The notes beneath the pieces are model-generated. The model was given only the letters and a program-made list of their open reading frames with translations, was not told the DNA's origin and made no database searches. From the NCBI GenBank assembly GCA_910592205.1, contig CAJVPJ010000975.1:1-13834 (forward strand): a DNA stretch of 13,834 nucleotides. The letters are read 5' to 3'. Source of the stretch: Paraglomus occultum (Eukaryota; Glomeromycota; Glomeromycetes; Paraglomerales; Paraglomeraceae). Of the stretch, positions 1 to 7,523 are shown in pieces (positions within the stretch are counted from its first letter, which is position 1; the number at the start of each line of letters is the position of its first letter). A program made the translations under genes and the position numbers.

Positions 1-124
1 AATCACTATTTCTATTTCAATTCAAACAATTTTTGAAAAAAGAAAAATTTATTTGTATCTAAACTAATGGATGCGAAGATGTGAACATATGACTCTATCG
101 TTGTATCACAATCATATTATTTAG

Positions 125-758
125 CATGCAATGTTTTATAGCTTTATTAAAGAAACTAGCCATTTACATAGTTTCACCACTAGTTGGTAATGATGGTTCA
201 AATGCCATTTGGGATAGTGCTGATTTTTTCCCTGATTTCAGGTGATTTATCTTTTGGTGGTGGCTTCAACATTGAACCTTGTGCTAAGAAACAAACATAC
301 GAGGTTCCAATAAGACAGTCAGAAGATCCTTTAAATGGGCGAATTGGGAGGTATTTTTAGTTTCTAAACGCTAAGTCAAACTTGTCAATTTTGTTTTGTG
401 TTGTCAAGTGTAAATCTTTATTATACACATGTTATTTGATCATTGATTTGCTGCACATCTCTTGTTATCATTGTTAAGTGCTGTCAATTTGGGTATGCGA
501 TTCTAATAAGGTTGTTTAATTTACAAAATAAAGTTATCATATGATATATTATATTATTAATAATGGGAGAATTCCGTGTTTTTAATTTCCTAATTATTCT
601 TTATAAATAGTACAAAATTTAACCATCGGAATTATTGAATTGTCAGTTTTATTGGTGGAATTGTGACTAACTATTCTACACACGTGCGGTTAAGTGAAGC
701 GGCGGTACAAGCTTATTTAAACAAAGAGGACATTACATTGGAAGCATTTACGTTTTAA
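125..758 (+). CDS. 3' end of an unrecognised multi-exon gene (5' part outside the window)
   Basis: This is a proposed exon chain, not a recognised family. The first exon is open up to 186, with its start unclear at 125 or 142 after a TAG. A 55-base intron at 187-241 runs from GTAATG to a pyrimidine-rich TTTCAG and contains a CTGAT branch-like site. The second exon (242-350) reads GDLSFGGGFNIEPCAKKQ and onward to NGRIG. A 296-base intron (351-646, GTATTT to TGTCAG) leads to the last exon (647-758), which ends LNKEDITLEAFTF and a TAA stop. Both junctions keep one reading frame (phases 1 and 2), and both exons are richer in GC and in acidic, Gly and Ala codons than the flanks. If the second intron is not spliced, the frame stops at 358-360. 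No function can be assigned. The middle exon is the best-supported part. Confidence 0.42.
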
Positions 759-1836
759 AGGGTTGAACTTATTTGACATAATTTAATTCTCATATGAATA
801 ATAATCACATCAACTTAAACTCACAAATATGACTAGAAAGTTTAATTAAAGATTTGAAACCGAAAACTTTCATATGTCTGATGAAGTATTGATAGAATCC
901 TTTGTTCAAATTAGCATATATTTTCTCGTATAAAGCTGACTTTACCTGAGCAATATTTCGAATATGCTATGAAGTTGTATCTTCAAAACTATCGGTTAAA
1001 CTTTTCTCATAAAATGCGCTTATTACATAACCAGCGTACGGAACGAGAACATTTTTACTATTTGGGACATGAATAGAAGTATTTGCTATTTTTATTATTA
1101 TACAGTTTCTCATAATTTACTACACTGTTTACTGAAAGAAGGGAGGATAGCTTAACGATACTACTCATTTTGTTACAATGATAAAACCGTATGCAGTATT
1201 GTTGAAAAGTCGTATACTACTTTGTAACATAACATAATCAGCGCGAGGTAGTGTTGGTCCACAATTTATTATTGATTGAATTTTCTTATTGCTATTCTTT
1301 CCCTGTCGTCTCCAGTCTGCTGTAATTCTTTAACAAAGCAGCGTTATGTAACACCAAGTTGCGGGCATTACACTATACTTAAAAATTGAATTACAGTATA
1401 ACAAGTTGTTCACAATATTTACCAAAGGCATTCATTGATTATAATTACTATATTGCTCGAGATAAAATTCTCACGCCCCATCTATGATGCACATGTTAAC
1501 ATAGTTTGTATCGTGTATTAGACGTAATTAAGTAGACTTTAAAGAATATAGTAAACATGAAGAAGACATCAATGCATTGGACAAATTTCAAAAATGCGTC
1601 CTTTTTTACTAAGTTTATGCAGTGAGTATTTATTATTATATTCAAAATATTTCTCTCACGTTCAACATATTGGTTATGACAGTAGATTATCACAAGATAC
1701 AATACAATACCACGCCGTAAAGTCGCAACGTGTTTTCGTTTTTTTTTTAACGTACAATATTGTTCGATAACATTTTTTTATCAGCAAACTGTATTATTAT
1801 TTTTTTTAATAAAAAAGTATAACAAAAGGGGCGTAA
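759..1836. other. Intergenic, AT-rich, no gene supported
   Basis: Between the apparent end of the left-edge gene and the next exon-like island I see only AT-rich sequence. It has short open frames on both strands whose length is expected by chance at this base composition. The 68-residue minus frame at 1496-1702 is built almost entirely of AT-rich codons and I do not accept it as a gene. No tRNA-like box, long repeat or transposon terminus was found. Confidence 0.5.
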
Positions 1837-1971
1837 CTAGGTCACTGTAAAAATTTCAAATTTACACATATCAAGTAAAGTGTATCCGCGTAATTCAAAG
1901 ACATCCTGGTCAGTGTCAGCATCTGAAAAAAGTCCCCGTTGTGCAGCTATTGCAACTTTATCAACAACAGG
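1837..1971 (-). CDS. Probable last exon of an unidentified minus-strand gene
   Basis: A 45-codon frame (44 residues and TAG) begins directly after a good acceptor, CTTTTTAG, whose TAG occupies 1972-1974 on this strand. It reads PVVDKVAIAAQRGLFSDADT and continues DQDVFELRGY, ending in FTVT. Its composition is clearly protein-like (many Asp, Ala, Val and Gly codons starting with G) and its GC content is above the flanking DNA. The family is not recognised. No upstream exon could be joined to it with confidence, although minus-strand GTAAGT donors exist near 2450 and 3170. It may be the 3' exon of a gene with longer introns or a gene fragment left by rearrangement. It would converge with the left-edge gene ending at 758. 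Confidence 0.4.
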   Translation of the reverse strand, partial: PVVDKVAIAAQRGLFSDADTDQDVFELRGYTLLDMCKFEIFTVT

Positions 1972-1974
1972 CTA

Positions 1975-2758
1975 AAAAGTCCAAGGCCATCAATAATAAT
2001 AGACAAAACATTTTATATAAATTGTAACTATATTACTGTAGTTATTATATTTATTATTTGCAACGATAACATACACGTCTAGACAAATATTCCGCATTAC
2101 TACGTTTTTCAAGGTATAAGAAAACATAATCTTACTTTACTTAGTCAAGTAAGACTTTCTGCTTGGCGTCGAATAATAATGTCATTACAGAAAATAGCTA
2201 ATCTTATTAAAAGTAGTTGAGCAAAAGTAATAATTATAAACACTCTCAATTGAGTGGGTTGATTGTCCGATGCTTAAACGAGTATTTCCGTATACAACCT
2301 GACCTCGTTAAATGTTATCCACACGTACCCAATTAAGTTAATTCATTGACGTATTGATTAAAATAAATGATGACTTCGAATAATTTCTATCATTCAATTA
2401 CTATATGAGATGTTGTAAGAGTAGCGGTGGTGTAATAATCAAAAACGTTACTTACATCTGTTTAAGTTCTCAACGCTGTAACTCGACAAGTTCAACATAT
2501 GTCGCTAGAGATTAGCTAAATATTTGCGAAAAAATTACTTATTTTGAATTTAGTTAGCTCATTTGGGTTATTTCTGCAGATAGTTTCCAAATAGTGTGTT
2601 ACCCTTCTGAATCTAAATTTCAAAGAATTAATGTAATAATAACGAATGAGAATTTATGCTACTTAATTAATGTACATGTACATAAACGTAAATTTGAGAG
2701 ATAAATGACTATCTTCATTATCCTCTTTATACAAAATTACTTGTTCAAGGACTATTCT
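1975..2758. other. Gene-poor AT-rich stretch with weak exon-like frames
   Basis: No complete gene is visible. Weak coding-like pieces occur. On +, 2216-2331 reads through a stretch including CLNEYFRIQPDLVKCYPH. On minus, a short frame starting MLNLSSYSVENLNR ends at a strong GTAAGT donor near 2450 and follows a CTCTAG acceptor. These could be exons of the genes flanking the stretch, but their phases do not join to the neighbouring islands, so I leave them as open observations. Confidence 0.25.
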
Positions 2759-2962
2759 TTATCTAAGTATTCTATTACCATTCTGAGAGCCTGATTGTTT
2801 AAATAAATTAATTTTTGTATGACTGCCAGTAATTGTAGAAATAGCGTCAACAAATATAATTATAATCTTAGTTGAATCACGACAAGTTGTTATAAAAATC
2901 GTTGTCATGGCAGCAACACATAATAAAATCAAAAACGCAATAGTACAAAATTTTGCCTTAAT
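2759..2962 (-). pseudogene. Candidate fossil of a small secreted-protein gene (start codon lost)
   Basis: The frame is open for 67 residues and a stop. Its first residues, IKAKFCTIAFLILLCVAAM, have the layout of a signal peptide: a basic N-terminus, then a hydrophobic core ending in small residues. The position where an ATG would be expected reads ATT. The next in-frame ATG lies after the hydrophobic core, so translation from it would lose the signal. A TATAAAAC motif sits about 55-60 bases upstream on the same strand (3017-3024), a reasonable promoter spacing. The rest is polar and has no cysteine pattern. The mutated-start reading is inference. In DNA this AT-rich a hydrophobic frame can also arise by chance, and an upstream exon that supplies the start cannot be excluded. 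Confidence 0.25.
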
Positions 2963-3100
2963 CTCTGGATTTTAATATTTAACTTATTATCAATACAAAA
3001 TGTGAGACAAGGTGTAGTTTTATACGCAAGCTCTAAGTAATTTTTTTCGTTATTTCATTTGCAACAAGAGCACTAATTAATAAGCTCGATTACGTCTTCT

Positions 3101-3295
3101 TTACATCATTGCAACACTATTAATATGCTCTACATCTCAACTTTTTACAATTGCGATAGTACATACTTACTTTTTATTGTTTAAAGATATTGCAATCTTT
3201 AATTTATGCAAATAATCCATCCCCGCCCGCTTTCGATACACAAACTGTTTTGTCACCGACCAACAAGTAAATCCTGACCTTGGGGTTCCATTATC
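3101..3295 (-). CDS. Two exon-like blocks of an unidentified minus-strand gene
   Basis: A 125-base block (3295-3171) follows an ATCATAG acceptor and ends exactly at a consensus GTAAGT donor. It encodes DNGTPRSGFTCWSVTKQFVY and continues RKRAGMDYLHKLKIAISLNN. It is basic and GC-richer than its surroundings. A 54-base intron (3170-3117) ending ATTAATAG would join it in phase to a very short terminal exon (3116-3101) reading NVAMM and TAA. No ATG-containing first exon was found upstream, and that upstream region is partly occupied on the other strand by another exon-like block, so the gene may be incomplete. No family is recognised. The splice signals are the main evidence. Confidence 0.3.
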
Positions 3296-3439
3296 CTATG
3301 ATTACACTAACTAATATAAAGAAAATTTATTAATTTGCCAAATGAAATAATAATGTTGACATGCAACATACTGTATTGTTGACTCATTGGAGACTGACGA
3401 TTATTCTCGCATAATTACTTTACCCGCAAAAATATGTAG

Positions 3440-3595
3440 TACAATGTTGCGCAAAGGCTGTTGATCAACGAAATGTTGGTACAAGGGGAAGAGCCCGCCG
3501 ATCAGCTCAATCTAATTAGATGGTTCTATTATGAAGCAGGAGTTGACAAACTGAAACATCAAGTACAAATGAGGGAACAATCAAGATTGCAATAG
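3440..3595 (+). CDS. Probable last exon of an unidentified plus-strand gene
   Basis: This 51-codon frame plus TAG starts right after ATATGTAG, a usable acceptor with a CTGAC branch-like site about 40 bases upstream. It reads YNVAQRLLINEMLVQGEEPA, then DQLNLIRWFYYEAGVDKL, and ends MREQSRLQ. The run of acidic, Gln and Leu residues and a GC content well above the flanks make it one of the most protein-like segments of the left half. The part after the ATG at 3470 or 3471 could be translated alone (about 41 residues), but the coding character starts before that ATG, so a terminal exon is more likely. The product looks helical and soluble, and the family is unknown. The secreted-protein gene begins about 330 bases downstream on the same strand. 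Confidence 0.42.
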   Translation, partial: YNVAQRLLINEMLVQGEEPADQLNLIRWFYYEAGVDKLKHQVQMREQSRLQ

Positions 3596-3788
3596 TGCTC
3601 TGATTAGGTATAAATCACAAGGTATCGGAACATTCTAAAGTTAATATTGCGGAGATCGTGCATTCAATAAGTTACCGCAATTAGGCTTTTCTTCCGATCA
3701 GCAGAATAAGTTTAATACTTGAATTTAATTACAGGTAATCATTCATTTCATTACACTTCTCCGTACAGAGTTTGAACACATATACACA

Positions 3789-3796
3789 TATAAATA
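3789..3796 (+). promoter_or_regulatory. TATA box of the secreted cysteine-rich protein gene
   Basis: TATAAATA lies 126 bases before the ATG at 3922. A second, weaker TATATAG is at 3861. Spacing fits a fungal RNA polymerase II promoter with a leader of roughly 90 bases. Confidence 0.45.
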
Positions 3797-3921
3797 CACA
3801 CACAAGCGCTCCAAGCCAGAACAACCCATAAGCGTTTACAAGGATAGCTGTGCTTCCTTCTATATAGCAAACCACCAGTTAAACCAACACTCTTTACTTT
3901 TTTGCAAAAAAACCCAACGCC

Positions 3922-4355
3922 ATGAAGAATCGTCTTGGTCTGTCACTTATTGTCTGTATTGTGGTGGTTATTGCTTTGCTGCTCAGCGACAATGGTATTG
4001 TTGTCTTTTAAACTTTACATTGGCACTACTTTTACGTCGCATCGAAAAGCGTGCGTTAAATTTACGTTTCTCTGTTTGATAAACAGCTGTGCAAGCACGA
4101 CCGAGAGATTATTATAAAAATGGCTTAAACACAAGACAATTTTCCCCGACACCATGTGATCCCCAAGGTACGTGCGTCACAGGGACGTGTGTTAATGGAA
4201 TCTGCAAATGCGATCTAGGAATCGGAGCTGAAGAATGCGACAACGGAGAAACTTGTGGAGCTAACGATGACTGCTCCAGCGGAAAATGTAAAAAGAAGGT
4301 CTGCGTTCCCAAAAAACACAATCAACGTAGCTTATTTAGAGTCCCACAGTTATGA
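3922..4355 (+). CDS. Small secreted cysteine-rich protein, candidate effector
   Basis: Two exons (3922-3994 and 4087-4355) are separated by a 92-base GT-AG intron in phase 1. They encode 113 residues. Residues 1-28 form a typical signal peptide: MKNR, then a Leu/Ile/Val core, then a likely cleavage after AVQA. The mature part has ten cysteines at 48, 54, 59, 64, 66, 75, 81, 87, 92 and 97. The spacing C-x5-C-x4-C-x4-C occurs twice (48-64 and 81-97), which suggests two small disulfide-rich modules joined by a linker holding Cys66 and Cys75. The Asn/Gly-rich loops resemble EGF-like or Dickkopf-type knots, but no named family is certain. The C-terminus is basic. The intron separates the signal peptide from the mature domain. 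Secretion to the hyphal surface or the plant interface is inferred from the signal peptide and size. The reading through the intron (stop at 4010) would give a non-functional short peptide. Confidence 0.82.
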
Positions 4356-4417
4356 TTGCGCTTTAAAAGTGATGTTCATGTAGTTTGGGAATTAGTACAA
4401 GTGACTGGCTTCTCTCC

Positions 4418-4423
4418 AATAAA
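4418..4423 (+). terminator. Poly(A) signal of the secreted-protein gene
   Basis: AATAAA lies 63 bases after the TAA-less end of the coding region at 4355 and is followed within about 10-20 bases by a T/GT-rich stretch, the usual arrangement for 3' end formation. Confidence 0.5.
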
Positions 4424-4439
4424 GTTAGTTTGTAACATT

Positions 4440-6004
4440 AGTTGCAAAGCGTTTGTCATACGTACTGATGGTTGAAAAAATTGACACTAAACATATAATG
4501 TTCATAGTTATATGACGTACATTAAGTAAATGTTACCATTAGCAGATAATTTTGCTTGAAAATAAGTTTATCGTTGAAAGGAAGGAGAAAAATTAACAAT
4601 TTTGATATTAATTTACAGTATATTGCTAACTACAGAACTATTGTATGTGTATCTTGTGTTGTTGCCTAAAAAATATGTTGTTGTATCGTCCGCGTACAGA
4701 GTTTTCTTTAACGTCTTTATTAACTACATGATAAATGTCTCATTATATAAATTTACTTTTGCCGACAGTTATGTATAAGTTATGAGTATCAAACGCTACA
4801 ATCAAAACTGCATATCCGTTGGTGTTGAGCATTTCTTTATCTACCAAAGTGAATCGATAGTTTAGTTGTCAAATACTTTAACTGCGCATTAAAAAAGAGA
4901 GTACGATCCAGCATACTAAGCAAAACTATTCTTAATTACATATTGAAATACAAATAATGACAGAACAATCTGCAGCATCAAGTTGAAGATACAAGAGAGC
5001 GTTTTGTAAAGGTGTTGCGCGCGCGATAATTTGTACAACTGGGGATACGAAAAGTTTCTCATAGTATTTTATCGTGCGGCTTCGATGCATGATAACTAAC
5101 CAAAACGACAACTTAATTCCGAAATGGACTGGGTCAGTAAATTTGATAGAAACACGCTAGCTCACACTTTTTATATGCACGCTTATACGTAATTCTTGTG
5201 TTATTCTGCTCTTCTTTCATTATGGAATTTCGTTGCCCTTAACCAAACCATAATTGTATCGTTGTATAGAATATTTATTATTATTATATAACTCTATACT
5301 TATACAAACAAACCGATTTAACTCTGAAACCGCTTGCTCGGTTAACCAAATATAGTATTCGATTTGGTTTACTTATTTATATGTCTTTATGCATTTGATG
5401 TCATGTCGAAATGACTAGTCATGATAAAAACAGCACGGATGAACAATATTCGACAATTCATGTTACGAAAACTCTGTATGCGATTGAACATACTAAATCG
5501 TATTCAATTTGTCTGAATAATTCCTTTTTTTTTTTTTGTTTGAAATGCTTTAACATTTTTATTAGCCCTGAAAGATTGAGATAGAAGTGATGATATGTTT
5601 TGTGACAGACAAAAGATGTGAACCATTTTTATCTTCAATATTGTCTATTTAGTAAACATACTGTAATTATCAATCTTGTGTAATGAATAAGCGTGCAGGG
5701 TATCTTTTATTAATGACGATTAGGTTAGACAAGTTTTACCAGTCGCAGGTGTATTTCGCTTTATTATAATGCATAGCAAATAAGAAATTACATGAAATAG
5801 GGAGTGAAATAGCCATTTCTATTTTTTATGCAACCATACATATACAATATAACTCTAAATTAAATAAATTTCCCGCTCAAATTTGTTGTATACGTAATAT
5901 AGGCCGCGATAAACTGTCTGAAAATTTTCTCTTTAAAGAATCTGTTACAAATACCCTGTGTTCGGTCCAAAACCACAAAAATAATTATATTTTTCTATTT
6001 ACAA
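4440..6004. other. Gene-poor region with a few open frames, none assigned
   Basis: I find no gene I can support. The longest frames are a minus one of 74 codons without an early ATG (5156-4932, opening after a CTAG acceptor-like site), a + one starting at ATG 5411 that runs into a 13-base T tract, and a + frame of 83 codons without ATG (5770-6021). All are within what chance allows at this base composition. The 5156-4932 frame has the most protein-like residues but resembles nothing I know. Simple A/T runs and ATT repeats are common. Confidence 0.4.
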
Positions 6005-6021
6005 CTAGTGTAGCATGTTGA

Positions 6022-6046
6022 CCCCGGTCGACTGCTTCGACCGGGG
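6022..6046 (-). repeat. Hairpin of the Helitron 3' terminus
   Basis: CCCCGGTCGA (6022-6031) and TCGACCGGGG (6037-6046) are perfect inverted arms around a 5-base loop. This is a striking GC-rich palindrome in an AT-rich region. On the minus strand it ends 13 bases before CTAG, matching the terminator hairpin that stops rolling-circle transposition of Helitrons. Confidence 0.75.
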
Positions 6047-6129
6047 GATGACAATGATAATCATATTACGTTTGACACAGTATTTAGTTATTATTGTTAT
6101 ATGGTAGTCAAGTTTATATTAGTAGTTAA

Positions 6130-6698
6130 TCAAAAATAGTTAATTAATTGTTTTTTATAACCCCAAAATTTTTTTTCTAATTTTGACAACATTTTTTTTA
6201 CTAGTTTGTTGCTTACATTACTAAGTTTTTCATACTCACTAATTACATTTAGACTCTGTTGTAAAAGCGTTCCAAGAGGCACCTACTAATAGCAAACATA
6301 TGCCTGGCTTAGAGAAATATGTCACTCAAAGATATAGTGGTAAAGCAGCTTTAGAGGTTCACCTTAGCTGTACTTAATAAAGAACACACAAAATCAAAGA
6401 TATAGTGGTGTTTGTAGTGTGAGACCTTGAGTCTTACGTATTGTTAAAAGCAAACTGAGTACGCGATGCTTTCTGTCTTGATAAAGTAGGAAGTATGTTT
6501 TGGTACCCAATGATGGACTATTGCATTTTGTACGCGAAATGCTACTTGAACAGACAATGTATCTTTATCGAAATCAGTAATGATTCCAATAGTGCCATTA
6601 CAAATACCTTTTTCTATTAGAGAGTTGTTTAAATACATTACCCGAGATCCTTGTTGGGTACGTACAGACGGCGGCAGATTTGTTTTGAGTTTAAAAAT
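6130..6698 (-). pseudogene. Pif1-type Helitron helicase, C-terminal fragment, frameshifted
   Basis: The fragment opens after TAG at 6699-6701 (a possible splice acceptor) with SVRTQQGSRVMYLNN, then GICNGTIGIITDF. This is the conserved Pif1-family stretch where the enzyme loops through the NG-x-x-G segment. The first frame stops at 6444. The following motif continues in another frame as LTIRKTQGLTLQ (about 6412-6447), equivalent to the family's T-x-H-K-T/S-Q-G-L box. QAYV, AISR and SWNAF pieces follow in shifting frames (6260-6320), matching the last helicase motif. The tail (6249-6130) is intact, NVISEYEKLSNVSNKL to a stop. A 68-base disruption sits between two 16-base direct repeats. The Walker A and B motifs are absent, so no helicase activity can remain. 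It is the 3' coding end of a Helitron whose terminus lies just downstream. Confidence 0.8.
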
Positions 6699-6802
6699 CT
6701 ATTAATTAATATTTTGACATTGATACTATTGTTCAAATATATGTATTTCACTTTTTAAACAATTTTTAAAAAAAAATAAATATAAATAAAGAATACAACA
6801 AA

Positions 6803-7523
6803 CTATTTTTTTCGACGTTTTTTTGGGCTGGGAGAATTTTGGTTGTTGTCATCATCATTGTTAATGATAACTTTGTCGACAATGCTTCGTGTATTGTCGT
6901 TTTTTGGCTACTTTTTGTCATGGTAGGAGAAGGCTTCTGTATGAGCGGCTAAGGCTTTGGCTGGTCGGTGATTTTACGCTCTCAGTTCTGACGGTTGCTG
7001 ACCAAGGGTTGCTAATCATATTATTGTCACCAAATCTTGTCCCAATAAAAGAAAAATCGAGAGCATCGCAATATAATTTATTTTTTTCGTGAATTGTTAG
7101 AACTGGATGGTAGCGTTCTTTTGTGTTGCTGTTATCGATTTTGCCAGGGTAGACTATACGAGTATATAATATTATTTTAAAATTTATGATACTGAATAAA
7201 AATGTGCAACTACGTTCCAGTCAGTTTTAAGCTTTATTGTCAATTTCAGTTGGTTCCGCGTTTCCAAACGTTGTTTTATACCTCTCCCAAAACGATCCAT
7301 GCAGTTGCAAAATTATCTTGCTCAACTCTTCATCGTGATTGCTTTCATTTGACATTGGATAATAGTATTTAAAACCCAATAGCTGCTTTGTGACTATAAT
7401 GCAAGAATCCTGTAGAGAAAAGTCCCAAGCCTTCTTGAAATCTCTTAAAATGTCTGGCTCTTTGTAAGAACCAAAATCTTGATTCATTTCACTGGCATCA
7501 ATCCGTCGAAGATCTATCGCCAT
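6803..7523 (-). CDS. Unknown 190-residue protein with basic C-terminal tail, three exons
   Basis: Predicted exons are 7523-7270, 7191-6978 and 6907-6803, with introns of 78 bases (GTTTGG to TTCAG) and 70 bases (GTAAAA to AGTAG). All phases agree. Exon 1 starts MAIDLRRIDASEMNQDFGSY and contains a Lys/Trp/Phe-rich stretch and TKQLLGFKYYYP. Exon 2 carries RIVYPGKID, then RYHPVLTIHEKNKLYCDALD and FSFIGTRFGD, a pattern of alternating hydrophobic residues suggesting a beta-rich fold. Exon 3 is Asn/Asp-rich and ends SPSPKKRRKK, a likely nuclear localisation signal. Without splicing, exon 1 would stop at 7227 (98 residues) and exon 2 would run to a Ser-rich end near 6930. The GTTTGG donor is weak, so intron 1 is the least certain. 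I do not recognise the family. It sits about 100 bases upstream of the Helitron helicase fragment on the same strand, so it may be cargo of that element or an unrelated host gene. Confidence 0.5.

Larger units (their letters stand above)
6005..6701 (-). mobile_element. 3' part of a Helitron (rolling-circle transposon)
   Basis: In minus-strand order the segment holds a decayed Pif1-type helicase C-terminus (6698-6130), about 84 bases of AT-rich DNA, a perfect 10-base-pair GC-rich hairpin (6046-6022), 13 further bases, and CTAG (6008-6005) followed by T. Helitrons insert between A and T and end in a hairpin closely followed by CTRR, usually CTAG, with the helicase being the last domain of their RepHel protein. 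Both order and spacing match. The Rep domain and the 5' TC end were not found. The 5' end may lie beyond 6701, so the true element could include the neighbouring gene at 6803-7523. The element looks non-autonomous now. Confidence 0.72.

Noticed and set aside
1496-1702. 68-residue minus frame
   Set aside because: Made of AT-rich codons (Ile, Phe, Asn, Lys, Tyr) with no motif or splice or promoter support. Its length is expected by chance here.
3935-4117. 60-residue plus frame overlapping the secreted-protein gene
   Set aside because: Different frame from the signal peptide, starts at a non-ATG codon and runs through the intron.
4112-4321. 69-residue minus frame
   Set aside because: Antisense shadow of the cysteine-rich exon.
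5521-5537. 13-base T run as a reverse-strand poly(A) tail of a retrocopy
   Set aside because: No target-site duplication or coding sequence was visible beside it. Such runs are common in this window.
6889-7092. 67-residue plus frame
   Set aside because: Antisense to exon 2 and exon 3 of the 190-residue protein, whose minus frame has better composition and splice signals.
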